Shown: positions 48,287-56,908 of the stretch, one piece after another | How the letters are laid out: every line of letters begins with the position of its first letter | How positions within the stretch are numbered: the first letter of the stretch is position 1 | NCBI RefSeq assembly: GCF_003217475.1 | Contig: NZ_QJSP01000012.1 | Location: forward strand, 1 to 64,000 | Reading direction: 5' to 3' | Origin: Williamsia limnetica | Lineage (GTDB): Bacteria; Actinomycetota; Actinomycetes; Mycobacteriales; Mycobacteriaceae | DNA length: 64,000 nucleotides | Notes under the pieces: model-generated | Seen by the model: only the letters and a program-made list of their open reading frames with translations | Databases searched by the model: none | Told to the model about the DNA's origin: nothing | Made by a program: the position numbers and the translations under genes

Positions 48287-49497
48287 TGGCGTCACCGATG
48301 CGTTGGGCGGTGGCCGACGTTGCCTATGACCATCTCGAGGTGGGCGGCAGCTCGCCGGAGCGGGTGGGGGCGCTGGTGGCGGCGATCAATTCGCCGACCG
48401 TCGTCGTCGACGGTGAACGCATTCATGCGATCGAGGCCTGGTCGAGGCTGTTCGGCCGGGTGCTGACCGGTAGCGATCCCGTCACCGTGGCCCATCCCAG
48501 CACGTGGGGGACGAGACGGGCCGCGGTGCTGGGGCAGGCGGCCGCGGCGGCGGGCCGTGAGGTGGAACTCGTCCCACGTGCCGCGGTCATCGCGCGTTCG
48601 CATCTGGACGCGACTGCCCAGCGAGCGCTCGTCATCGAGGTCACCGACCGAGTCGACATCCACGAGGTCCGACGGGCCGGTGGTGATTGGCTGATCGCGT
48701 CGACGACTGTCGCGACCGAGAGGACCTACGCAGAGTTGGTGGCAGGTCTCGCCGACAACGGGGTCGAGGCGATCCTGGTCGACGGCACCGACCCCGCAGC
48801 GGTGCAATCGGTGCGTACCCGGGTCGAGGCCGTGACCGTGGTCGGCCGGGTGGCGTGCGTGCGACGCGCGCTGGTGCATCGATACGGTGGCGCACTGGCC
48901 GCCCCGGAGCCAGGCTCCGAAACCTGGCCGCCTTCTCTCGCGGTGGGGCGCACCCGTCGCGGGTCGGTGTTGGCGGCGGCAGCACTCTTGGTTGTGGTGG
49001 CCGTTGCTGCGGCGATCGCCGTCGTCGTCGTACGAGACGGCTCCCGGACGCCCGTTGCCGCGGTCGATCGACAGGCGCAGGTCGGCCGGGTGTCGTTGGT
49101 GGTGCCCGCCGATTGGCGGCAGAGTAGCGAACCGGCGGCCGAAGGGGTCGTCTCACGCGCCACCTTCGCCGCCCCGCAGGATGATCGGCGCATCATCCTG
49201 CTCCAGAATGCGGTCCGCAGTACGTCGACGCTGTCGTCCGTGGCCGGCAGTCTCCGCAACCGGATCGACCAGCGCGGCGACGACGTGGTCCAGGAGTTCT
49301 CGGCCAGCACCCGCTATGCGGGCCGGGAGGTCATCAGTTACCGCGAGGTGCCGGTGTCCGGTGGAGCCATCCGCTGGTATCTCCTCGTCGCAACCGGTCT
49401 GCAGGTCAGCGTGGGTTGTCAGGCAGGATCGGCGGGGGAGTCCATCGACGAGCAGTGCGTCGTGGCGGTGGCCTCGGTGCGCATCGCGGATCGCTGA
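48286..49497 (+). CDS. type VII secretion-associated protein (TIGR03931, Rv3446c-like)
   Basis: A 403-residue protein that follows eccC4 with a TGATG overlap. The N-terminal 210 residues have an actin/Hsp70-like fold flavour (WAVADVAYDHLEV, VTVAHPSTWG, LVIEVTDRVDIHEVRR). A transmembrane helix at about 225-250 leads to an extracytoplasmic domain of 150 residues with two cysteines near the end. This arrangement is that of the ESX-4-linked family represented by Rv3446c. Role in secretion is unknown. An in-frame GTG one codon earlier is possible. Confidence 0.88.
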   Translation: MASPMRWAVADVAYDHLEVGGSSPERVGALVAAINSPTVVVDGERIHAIEAWSRLFGRVLTGSDPVTVAHPSTWGTRRAAVLGQAAAAAGREVELVPRAAVIARSHLDATAQRALVIEVTDRVDIHEVRRAGGDWLIASTTVATERTYAELVAGLADNGVEAILVDGTDPAAVQSVRTRVEAVTVVGRVACVRRALVHRYGGALAAPEPGSETWPPSLAVGRTRRGSVLAAAALLVVVAVAAAIAVVVVRDGSRTPVAAVDRQAQVGRVSLVVPADWRQSSEPAAEGVVSRATFAAPQDDRRIILLQNAVRSTSTLSSVAGSLRNRIDQRGDDVVQEFSASTRYAGREVISYREVPVSGGAIRWYLLVATGLQVSVGCQAGSAGESIDEQCVVAVASVRIADR

Positions 49498-49531
49498 CCC
49501 TCTGCGATCGAGCCCGCAGGTCATGAGCGTT

Positions 49532-49561
49532 TTGACCCACCGTGTCCCTGGCCGGTACTGT
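49532..49561 (+). promoter_or_regulatory. rplM-rpsI promoter
   Basis: TTGACC (49532-49537) and TACTGT (49556-49561) with an 18-base spacer. Transcription would start near 49568 and give a leader of about 115 bases before rplM. This is the interval where mycobacteria carry esxU-esxT. Confidence 0.65.
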
Positions 49562-49682
49562 TGTCGGTTGGTACGCGACCGCCTCAAATCGGTGTAGTCG
49601 AGGCCTGGGTCCCCACTGGTCGCCAGGAACAACCTCTGCCGCATGCCCGACCAGCTCCATCCGATCAGACAGAGGACTATCT

Positions 49683-50126
49683 GTGCCTACTTACACCCCG
49701 AAGGCCGGTGACATCACCCGTACGTGGCATGTCATCGATGCCACCGACGTGGTGCTCGGCCGCCTCGCCGTGCAGAGTGCAACGCTCCTGCGCGGGAAGC
49801 ACAAGCCGACCTACGCACCCCACATGGATGGCGGCGACTTCGTCGTCATCATCAACGCCGAGAAGGTTGCCGTCAGCGGAAACAAGCGCGACGACAAACT
49901 GCTCTACCGTCACTCCGGTCATCCGGGCGGCCTGAAGTCCCGCACTGTCGGTGAGACCATCGCTACCCATCCGGAGCGCCTCGTCGAGAAGGCGATCATC
50001 GGGATGCTCCCGAAGACCAAGCTCGGCAACGCCATGGCCTCCAAGCTCAAGGTGTACGCCGGCCCGAATCACCCCCACGTGGCTCAGCAGCCCGTCCCCT
50101 TCGAGATCACCCAGGTTGCCCAGTGA
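49683..50126 (+). CDS. rplM: 50S ribosomal protein L13
   Basis: A 147-residue early-assembly protein of the large subunit. Recognisable segments are [50 protein letters not shown] and [12 protein letters not shown] 49683 has AGAGGA 6 bases upstream. rpsI follows directly, the usual L13-S9 operon. Confidence 0.97.
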   Translation: MPTYTPKAGDITRTWHVIDATDVVLGRLAVQSATLLRGKHKPTYAPHMDGGDFVVIINAEKVAVSGNKRDDKLLYRHSGHPGGLKSRTVGETIATHPERLVEKAIIGMLPKTKLGNAMASKLKVYAGPNHPHVAQQPVPFEITQVAQ

Positions 50127-50146
50127 CGGCGCCGGAGGAGCAGAAC

Positions 50147-50668
50147 GTGTCCGATCAGACTGATGTCGCCGCAGAAGAAGTTGTGGCCGAAGAGGTTGTT
50201 GCCGAGTTCGGTGCGGACGACTACTCGGTCGACGACAGCGTCGACGCCGAGCCTGCCGTCACCCGCGCACCGGTCGATTTCGATCGTCCGATCCAGACCG
50301 TCGGCCGTCGTAAAGAGGCCGTCGTCCGCGTCCGGATGTCGCCGGGATCCGGCGAGTTCAAGCTCAACGGTCGCACCCTGGAGGAGTACTTCCCCAACAA
50401 GGTGCACCAGCAGCTGATCAAGGCTCCGTTCGTCACGGTGGAGCGCAGCGATACATTCGACATCGCCGCAAACCTCCACGGTGGAGGCCCGTCGGGACAG
50501 GCAGGCGCTCTGCGTCTGGCCATTGCCCGTGCGCTCATCGAGGTCACCCCGGATGATCGTGGTGCCCTCAAGAAGGCCGGCTTCCTCACTCGTGACCCGC
50601 GTGCGGTGGAGCGCAAGAAGTACGGCCTGAAGAAGGCCCGTAAGGCATCGCAGTACAGCAAGCGCTGA
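50147..50668 (+). CDS. rpsI: 30S ribosomal protein S9
   Basis: A 173-residue protein of the small-subunit head. The conserved body starts at [17 protein letters not shown] and ends [17 protein letters not shown], whose basic tail reaches the P site. An acidic N-terminal extension of about 45 residues ([15 protein letters not shown]) exceeds the M. tuberculosis protein. GTG 50147 has GGAGGAG 6 bases upstream and is preferred to GTG 50123, which overlaps the rplM stop. Confidence 0.96.
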   Translation: MSDQTDVAAEEVVAEEVVAEFGADDYSVDDSVDAEPAVTRAPVDFDRPIQTVGRRKEAVVRVRMSPGSGEFKLNGRTLEEYFPNKVHQQLIKAPFVTVERSDTFDIAANLHGGGPSGQAGALRLAIARALIEVTPDDRGALKKAGFLTRDPRAVERKKYGLKKARKASQYSKR

Positions 50669-50709
50669 TTTCTTTCCAGGGCCCGCGAGCACCAAGGCGG
50701 TCTTGGGCA

Positions 50710-50755
50710 CAGGCAGGCGTTCAGGATTCACTGGACGCCTGCCTGTTGCTTTTTG
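50710..50755 (+). terminator. intrinsic terminator after rpsI
   Basis: A stem CAGGCAGGCGTTCA / TGGACGCCTGCCTG closes a short loop and is followed by TTGCTTTTT. It ends the rplM-rpsI transcript, so glmM must have its own promoter in the 65 bases that follow. Confidence 0.85.
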
Positions 50756-50822
50756 CAGGCGTACTCACCGGCCACGGGGCCACCGATCGAACGCGTGAAG
50801 ATCTCGAAGAAAGGAATGGTCG

Positions 50823-52160
50823 ATGGGGCGACTGTTTGGAACCGACGGAGTCCGCGGGCTGGCCAACGCCGACCTGACGCCGGAGTTGGCGTTGTCGCTG
50901 GCCGAGGCCGCTGCCCGGGTGCTTCCCGCCGAGGGCGCGGGGGGCGGCAAGCGCCCGGTCGCCGTGGTCGGCCGCGACACCAGGGCATCCGGTGAGATGC
51001 TGGAAGCGGCGGTGTGTGCGGGGCTGACTGCCGCGGGCGTAGACGCCGTCCGGGTCGGGGTCGTCCCGACCCCGGCTGTGGCCTACCTGACCGATTTCTA
51101 CGACGCCGCATTCGGCGTCATGATTTCCGCGTCTCATAACCCTATGCCGGACAACGGCATCAAGTTCTTCGCCGCGGGTGGACACAAACTCTCCGATGCC
51201 GCAGAGGACGCGATCGAAGCGGCCGCGGGGGCCGCGGTCGTGCGACCTACCGGTGCTGCGGTGGGGCGGGTTCGCGATGCTGCGGACGGCATCGACGCCT
51301 ATCTCGATCATCTGTCCGGCGTCGTCGACGTGAACCTCAAACCCGTGACCGTGGTCGTCGACTGTGCCCACGGTGCGGCGTACACCGCGGCGCCACGGGC
51401 GTACCGCAGTGCCGGCGCCACCGTCATCGCGCTCAGCGCCGATCCTGATGGCGAGAACATCAATCTCGACTGCGGCTCAACACATCTGGACCAAGTCCGT
51501 GCCGCAGTTCTCGACTACGGAGCCGATCTCGGTTTGGCCCACGACGGAGATGCCGACCGGTGCCTGGCCGTTGATGCCACCGGTGCCGTCGTCGATGGCG
51601 ATGCGATCATGGCCGTTCTTGCCAGCGCGATGAAGGATGCAGGCAGCCTCAAAGACAACACCCTGGTCGCGACCGTGATGAGCAACCTGGGCCTGCACCT
51701 GGCGATGACCGCTGCGGGAATCACCGTGCGCACCACCGCGGTCGGTGACCGATACGTGCTCGAGGAACTCCGATCGGGCGGGTTCTCCCTCGGCGGAGAG
51801 CAATCAGGACACGTGGTCATCCCATCCCACGGCACCACCGGTGACGGCATTCTCACGGGCCTGGCCCTGATGGGCCGCATGGCCGGCACCGGGAAGTCGT
51901 TGGCGGAGCTGGCCTCGATCATGAGCGCACTGCCGCAGGTGCTGATCAACGTCCGCGTAGCCGACAAGAATGTCGTGGCGGAAGCGGAATCCGTCCGCGC
52001 GGCCGTCATCGAGGCCGAAGCGGAGCTGGGTGCAACGGGCCGGGTCCTGCTGCGTCCTTCGGGTACCGAGCAATTGGTGCGTGTGATGGTAGAGGCGGCC
52101 ACCGCAGACCAGGCGCAGTCGGTCGCGGCGAGGATCGCAGCTGCTGTCGAGGCTGCCTGA
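50823..52160 (+). CDS. glmM: phosphoglucosamine mutase
   Basis: A 445-residue enzyme converting glucosamine-6-phosphate to glucosamine-1-phosphate for peptidoglycan precursor synthesis. It begins [13 protein letters not shown]; the phosphoserine is Ser104 in [14 protein letters not shown]; the metal loop is DGDADR; and the C-terminus has [19 protein letters not shown] 8 bases upstream supports ATG 50823. It works directly after GlmS, whose gene lies 10 kb downstream; in M. tuberculosis they flank the same small set (Rv3436c to Rv3441c). Confidence 0.97.
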   Translation: MGRLFGTDGVRGLANADLTPELALSLAEAAARVLPAEGAGGGKRPVAVVGRDTRASGEMLEAAVCAGLTAAGVDAVRVGVVPTPAVAYLTDFYDAAFGVMISASHNPMPDNGIKFFAAGGHKLSDAAEDAIEAAAGAAVVRPTGAAVGRVRDAADGIDAYLDHLSGVVDVNLKPVTVVVDCAHGAAYTAAPRAYRSAGATVIALSADPDGENINLDCGSTHLDQVRAAVLDYGADLGLAHDGDADRCLAVDATGAVVDGDAIMAVLASAMKDAGSLKDNTLVATVMSNLGLHLAMTAAGITVRTTAVGDRYVLEELRSGGFSLGGEQSGHVVIPSHGTTGDGILTGLALMGRMAGTGKSLAELASIMSALPQVLINVRVADKNVVAEAESVRAAVIEAEAELGATGRVLLRPSGTEQLVRVMVEAATADQAQSVAARIAAAVEAA

Positions 52161-52279
52161 CTCGTCCGCCGCCGCGGGCGTGTGGCGCCCTCACCGTCCA
52201 CTGACGACCTTTCCAACCGCTGCGGTCCGAACACGGAACCGTCCCGGTCCGCGATGCGTCTGATCCACGGGAGGATGAG

Positions 52280-52600
52280 ATGACTGAGCAGACCAGAGTG
52301 GACCCTGAGGCGTTGCGGAAACTGGGCAACGCCTTTGGCCAGACAGCATCGTCAGTGGACATCGCCGCGACGGAGTTCGTCGACTGCGACTTCGGAGCGC
52401 ATATGGGCAGTCGTTACGGCACCCACTCGATGGACTACGCCGCAGGCGTCCTTGCGGTCGTGAGGTCGGTGAGCGCACTTTCGCAGTCGTCGCGAACGTT
52501 CGGCGATGCCCTGACCGCAGCGGCCGACACACTGTCGGACCAGGACTCGACGAACGCGACCGGGTTCGTCGGTGGCGATCCGGGGCGCGCCGATGGGTAA
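52280..52600 (+). CDS. small EspC/WXG-like protein (Rv3440c position)
   Basis: A 106-residue helical protein with two predicted helices separated near MGSRYGTHSMDY, a layout like the EspC (DUF2580) and WXG100-related type VII targets. There is no WxG turn; a C-terminal TLSDQDSTNATGF might hold a secretion-type tail. GGGAGGA 5 bases upstream supports ATG 52280. The next gene starts inside its last codons, so the two should be made together. Position equals Rv3440c. A type VII role is inferred from fold and nearness to ESX-4. Confidence 0.68.
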   Translation: MTEQTRVDPEALRKLGNAFGQTASSVDIAATEFVDCDFGAHMGSRYGTHSMDYAAGVLAVVRSVSALSQSSRTFGDALTAAADTLSDQDSTNATGFVGGDPGRADG

Positions 52601-54119
52601 TGCGCCTGCGCCATCGGTGAGTGCTCTCGATGAGGAATTGCTGGCGGCGCGCGAGGTTGCCAGGGGAAGCGTCTGCTTCTTCGACAATGTCGCGCCGCTG
52701 GCGCGGCAGGTGGGCATCGAGGCACTCCCGGCTTTCGAGGCGTTCAGGTCGCGATTCTCCGAAACCGAGGACATCAACACACATCGACTGCGTGCTGATG
52801 GGCTGATCCTGCAGAACGTGCACACCACCGCCGCAGCGCAGATCGCCTACCAGCACGAGCAGGAGGCGGTGCTCGTCGACTGCTGGCCAGACGGATCCGG
52901 AACCGTTGCCCGCCGACAGTTGCTGGCACACCTGCCCCGGGCCGACGCAGACCTGACGTTGCTGGGGGAGCTGGCATCCGGATTGCTCGTTGCCGCGGAC
53001 TGCATCGACATCGCACGCCTCGCCAAGTTCAGCGCGATCGGCACCATCGACGCGAACATCCTGCTGGGTATGCCGATCAGCGCGTGGACCGCCATCGTCG
53101 AATCGCTCGCCGCCGCTCCGCGAGAAGAATTGCGTGCGGCGATCACCGCGGCGGTCGACCTGTTCACCTGTGCGGTGAACACCTGTGATCAGGCGGTCGA
53201 GGCGGTTCTGGTCGGAGTCTGCACGGGTCTGCAGGGGGTCGACACCGCCCCGTACCCGAGCGGTCAGCAGAGCCCGTGCGCTCCGCCTCCCTGCCCTGAG
53301 GTGGCTCCCGGTCCCGTGTGTGCCGACAGCGGCCCCGATGTGCCGGGTGCATCCGGTGGGTCTGGAGCGTCGGGCGGATCATCCTCGAGCAGCGGTGTGC
53401 CGACGGGGACGGTGAGCACTGCGTCAGCGACTCCGCTGGCGCCCGCCACTCCTCCTGCTCCGATTTTCGAATCCCGGCCAGCGTCGGTGATAGCGTCCGG
53501 ATCCGGTGCTGTCACAGGTCAATTCGCTGCTTCCTACGCTTCGTCACCCGGTGGCGCCGAGCTCACCGGCATCTTGGCCCCGCTGGCCGGAGCGATCGGC
53601 CAGGTGCTGACCGGAGCGATGATCGGGATCGTCGAAGCCGTGGCGTCCGCTCACTCCGACATCCAGGGTGAACCGCCGGCCCACGCAGACCCCGGCGCCT
53701 CACCACCCGCTGGGCCCCCGGATGAGGAATCGGGTACGCCGAAAGAGCGGGCGACACCGGGGGAGACGGCGACGCCGGGGCCGAACGGACCTGCGGACCG
53801 AGCATCCGATGACTGCCCATCGGAGTCGGAGGGGTCGGGTGATCCTGTCGCGATCGGTCCGGCCGATGCAACAGCACCCACGGGGAACCCGGCCGTGGTG
53901 CGGGATCCGCCGCCCGTTGCGCAGGCGCCGCCCGGTGCCGGGGATTGTCCGGTGCCGCTGGGTTCTCCGGGAACTGCTCCCGGCGGGCCGGCCCCGACTC
54001 CACACCCGGCGCGACTGTCGGAGCCGGAGCCGGGCACGCAGGTCGCGCCACAGGCCGCCGACCAAGGCCAGCCGGCACCGGGAGACGAAGGTGTTCTGGC
54101 CCTGGCCGGTGACCAATGA
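52593..54119 (+). CDS. large Ala/Pro-rich protein, type VII-linked (Rv3439c position)
   Basis: A 508-residue protein starting at ATG 52593, overlapping the preceding stop by 8 bases. Residues about 1-215 are helical with a cysteine set (SVCFFD, VDCWPDG, ADCIDI, FTCAVNTCDQ, GVCTG). The middle is Cys/Pro-rich, then Ser/Gly/Thr-rich; a hydrophobic stretch GILAPLAGAIGQVLTGAMIG near 330 could span or insert into a membrane; the tail is Pro/Ala/Gly-rich and low in complexity. It corresponds in place and character to the Ala/Pro-rich Rv3439c. It may be a secreted or surface partner of the 52280 protein; no enzyme motif is seen. Confidence 0.7.
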   Translation: MGNAPAPSVSALDEELLAAREVARGSVCFFDNVAPLARQVGIEALPAFEAFRSRFSETEDINTHRLRADGLILQNVHTTAAAQIAYQHEQEAVLVDCWPDGSGTVARRQLLAHLPRADADLTLLGELASGLLVAADCIDIARLAKFSAIGTIDANILLGMPISAWTAIVESLAAAPREELRAAITAAVDLFTCAVNTCDQAVEAVLVGVCTGLQGVDTAPYPSGQQSPCAPPPCPEVAPGPVCADSGPDVPGASGGSGASGGSSSSSGVPTGTVSTASATPLAPATPPAPIFESRPASVIASGSGAVTGQFAASYASSPGGAELTGILAPLAGAIGQVLTGAMIGIVEAVASAHSDIQGEPPAHADPGASPPAGPPDEESGTPKERATPGETATPGPNGPADRASDDCPSESEGSGDPVAIGPADATAPTGNPAVVRDPPPVAQAPPGAGDCPVPLGSPGTAPGGPAPTPHPARLSEPEPGTQVAPQAADQGQPAPGDEGVLALAGDQ

Positions 54120-54135
54120 ATCCGCCGGGTGATCG

Positions 54136-54507
54136 ATGAGTATCTCGGATCTCTTCGACGCGATCGCCGAACGCGCACGGACGGACACAGAGGCCGCGGT
54201 GCGCACCTATCGCAACCGACAGCGGGCTCTCGAGGAACGACTACGAATCGCAGCGGAAAACGCGGACCGTCGCCGCGGGAGTACTCGTGAAGCGATCGCG
54301 GCCCGAGGTGTAATCCTGTTGCCGGCCGACGACATCGATCTCAGTCCGCATACGCCCGCAGCGGCCGCTCCCGTTGGCGACGAATCACGGCCGGCCCTGG
54401 ACAACTACCAGGAGGACAACGACCAGGAGGGCAACGATCACGAGGACGTCGATCAGGAGGACGCAGACGACTTCTCGTTCTCGAACGGCTGGCTCACCGA
54501 CCGGTGA
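54136..54507 (+). CDS. small acidic-tailed hypothetical protein
   Basis: A 123-residue protein, third gene of the post-glmM group. The N-terminal 60 residues form a long charged helix (LFDAIAERARTDTEAAVRTY), perhaps coiled coil; a linker follows; the C-terminus holds a run of Asp/Glu/Gln/Asn repeats (EDNDQEGNDHEDVDQED) and ends SFSNGWLTDR. Only 16 bases separate it from the Ala/Pro-rich gene. I do not recognise the family; the context suggests a cytosolic partner for the two preceding products. Confidence 0.62.
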   Translation: MSISDLFDAIAERARTDTEAAVRTYRNRQRALEERLRIAAENADRRRGSTREAIAARGVILLPADDIDLSPHTPAAAAPVGDESRPALDNYQEDNDQEGNDHEDVDQEDADDFSFSNGWLTDR

Positions 54508-54520
54508 GCCACAGGCGAAA

Positions 54521-55378
54521 CTACTTCCGCAGTAGTCGGGTCAGCGGATCGATCAGATCTTCTGCGCCCGGGGGAAGTGCGTCGGGGTCCACGGTCAGGA
54601 GCTTGCCGAGTCCGGCATCGGGGTCACTGAACGGGGCGTACTTGCTGTCGTCGGTCAGCTGATGGAGCAGGAACCCGGTCAGCACACCTCGGCTGATCTT
54701 CTGGGTCTTCCTGTCGTTGCCGCCCGCGCCGAGCCTGGACCGCACACTGAAACCCTCGGCAAGACCTCGATTCTCGGTTCGCGGCGCCATCCGGAGGACG
54801 GCAGGATCGGAGCCGAGGGCGCGCCGCAATGCGAGCGCGTTGGATGTCATCGACTCCAGCTCGCCCGGCGCGACGATGATCAGAGCAGGAATCGTGACCT
54901 CACGCGCAGCGGGCAGGACCGCGCTGCTGGTCGGCGCCGGGAAGAGTGCGGCCAGTGCTTTCGCCCGACGGCTCCGCGCAGCGGCCAGAGTTGCGGCCGA
55001 CGCGCCGAAACCGTGGCCGGCCAGACCCAGTCGATCTTTGTGCACGGTGATGTTGCCGGCGCCCAGCCGGACCTCGCTGATCACGGACAACGTCGTCTCG
55101 AGGTCGGCGGCCAGCCCCTGATCCGACGCCAACAGGCCCTTCTCGGTGGTCGGAGCTGCGGCGACAATGCCCCACGACGCCAGATGCGCCAGGGTCTTGT
55201 AGTACTGCTTGGCGCCCGTGAGCCAGCCGTGGCCGAATGCGATCCCGGGGAGGTCTTTCCCTTCGGCGGGGGTGTAGAGGGTGCCGGGTAGTCCGACGAT
55301 CGCCATGTCGCCGCGCAGAACCTTGTGCGGTCCGGTCTTGGACAGCTGCGAAAGGAGCTTCTTGGGGTTGGCCACCAT
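54521..55378 (-). CDS. alpha/beta-hydrolase-fold protein with altered nucleophile motif
   Basis: A 285-residue protein with the chlorophyllase/dienelactone-hydrolase-like fold: VGLPGTLYTPAEGKDLPG, IAFGHGWLTGAKQYY and the nucleophile-elbow region RLGLAGHGFGASAATLAA near residue 127. The elbow reads G-H-G-F-G, so the usual Ser of G-x-S-x-G is replaced by Gly; a Ser follows two residues later. It may be non-catalytic or use another residue. No signal peptide is present. It is convergent with the small acidic protein (13 bases between). Confidence 0.78.
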   Translation of the reverse strand: MVANPKKLLSQLSKTGPHKVLRGDMAIVGLPGTLYTPAEGKDLPGIAFGHGWLTGAKQYYKTLAHLASWGIVAAAPTTEKGLLASDQGLAADLETTLSVISEVRLGAGNITVHKDRLGLAGHGFGASAATLAAARSRRAKALAALFPAPTSSAVLPAAREVTIPALIIVAPGELESMTSNALALRRALGSDPAVLRMAPRTENRGLAEGFSVRSRLGAGGNDRKTQKISRGVLTGFLLHQLTDDSKYAPFSDPDAGLGKLLTVDPDALPPGAEDLIDPLTRLLRK

Positions 55379-55495
55379 CTGACTCTAGGGGATCGTGCTA
55401 CCGACCGGCAGCACCCCCGGCCCCTACCCTGTGTATTTTGACGGACCACGCGATTCACCGCGCATTCGGCGCGTGAACTTGGCAGAGTAATCACC

Positions 55496-56908
55496 ATGGA
55501 TGCCAATGAGATCCGCAGTGCCTACCTCTCGCTGATGGCCGAACGCGGCCACACCGTGATTCCCCGGGCGCCGCTCGTGCCCAAAGACGACCCCACCACG
55601 CTGTTCACGGGCAGCGGGATGCAGCCGCTTCTCAAGTATCTGCTCGGTGCCGAACACCCCTCGGGAAAGAGGCTCGCCGACTCGCAAACCTGCCTGCGGT
55701 CCCAGGACATCGAAGAGGTCGGCGACAACCGGCACACCACGTTCTTCGAGATGCTCGGGAACTGGAGTCTCGGTGATTACTTCAAGAGCGAGCAGATCCC
55801 GCTGTTCTGGCATTTCCTCACCGAGGTCGTCGGCCTCGACCCCAATCGCATCTACGTCACCGTGTTCTCGGGTGATCCCGCGAACGGCATCCCGCGCGAT
55901 GACGAAAGCGCCGACATCTGGACCGAGTTGTTCACCAAGGCGGGGGTTTCCGCCGATCGCGTGGTGTTGCTGACCGAAGAGCACGGCAACGAGGTCGGCA
56001 ACCAGGGCGCCCGGATCGCGTATTACAGCGACAAGAACTGGTGGTCGCGGTCGGGCGGGCCCGACACGATGCCCGTCGGCGACCCAGGTGGGCCCGACAG
56101 CGAGGTCTTCTACTACTTCCCACAGGTCGAACACGACACCGCGTTCGGTAAGTACCCACACCAGAACTCCGACGGTGGGCAGTACATGGAAATCGGCAAC
56201 TCGGTCTTCATGCAATACGCCAAGACGGTGGAGGGCTTTGCCGAATTGCCCAAACTGAACGTCGATTACGGCGGCGGGCTCGAACGTATCGCGGCCGCAT
56301 CCATCGACAGTCCCGACGTGTACCGGATCAGCCTGCTGTGGCCGATCGTGCAGAAGATCGAGGAACTGTCGGGGGTCGGCTACGACGACAACACCGTGGC
56401 GATGCGCGTCATCGCAGACCACATCCGTGGAGCGGTCTTCCTCGCGGTGGACGGCGTGGTGCCGTCGAACAAGGAACAGGGTTACGTGATGCGCCGCCTG
56501 GTGCGCCGGGCCATCCGGTTCGCCCACCAGCTCGGGGTCCAGGACAATCTGCTGACGCAGCTCGTGCCGGTTGTCGCCGATCTCTACACCGAGGCCTATC
56601 CAGAGGTCGCCGAGCGCCGCGAGACCGTGATCGCCGTGCTGGAGAAGGAAGAACGATCCTTCCGTCGAACCCTCGGTAAGGGTTTGCGAGAACTCAAGCG
56701 CCTCGGTAAGACCGGCGAGACGGTGACCGGTAAGGATTTGTTCAAGTTGTCCGACACCTTCGGCTTCCCGGTCGAATTGTCCGCCGAAGAAGCCGTGACC
56801 CGCGGGATGCCGATGACCGTGAACTGGCGGGCGGAGTTCGACGGGGAGATCGAGGCGCAGCGTGCCCGTTCGCAGGCGTCAACCAAGCTCGGAGCCACCG
56901 TCGACTGA
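55496..56908 (+). CDS. short alanyl-tRNA synthetase homologue without editing and C-Ala domains
   Basis: A 470-residue class II synthetase homologue. The catalytic core is complete: LFTGSGMQPLLKYLLG (motif 1 area), TTFFEMLGNWSLGDYF (motif 2) and VDYGGGLERIAA (motif 3), followed by the tRNA-recognition helices MRVIADHIRGAVFLAVDGV and GYVMRRLVRRAIRFAHQLG. It then stops, just after FGFPVELSAEEAV, where ordinary AlaRS (about 880 residues) continues into editing and C-Ala domains. The usual GPCGPCTE is replaced by VGDPGGPDSEVFYYF, a variant I associate with short AlaRS of candidate-phylum bacteria. The gene seems whole, not truncated by mutation. Its 3' end overlaps the DUF2254 gene by 30 bases. 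Confidence 0.85.
   Translation: MDANEIRSAYLSLMAERGHTVIPRAPLVPKDDPTTLFTGSGMQPLLKYLLGAEHPSGKRLADSQTCLRSQDIEEVGDNRHTTFFEMLGNWSLGDYFKSEQIPLFWHFLTEVVGLDPNRIYVTVFSGDPANGIPRDDESADIWTELFTKAGVSADRVVLLTEEHGNEVGNQGARIAYYSDKNWWSRSGGPDTMPVGDPGGPDSEVFYYFPQVEHDTAFGKYPHQNSDGGQYMEIGNSVFMQYAKTVEGFAELPKLNVDYGGGLERIAAASIDSPDVYRISLLWPIVQKIEELSGVGYDDNTVAMRVIADHIRGAVFLAVDGVVPSNKEQGYVMRRLVRRAIRFAHQLGVQDNLLTQLVPVVADLYTEAYPEVAERRETVIAVLEKEERSFRRTLGKGLRELKRLGKTGETVTGKDLFKLSDTFGFPVELSAEEAVTRGMPMTVNWRAEFDGEIEAQRARSQASTKLGATVD

Noticed and set aside
55379-55495. T-box leader for the short alanyl-tRNA synthetase gene
   Set aside because: Only 117 bases lie upstream and neither a T-box sequence nor a terminator is visible.
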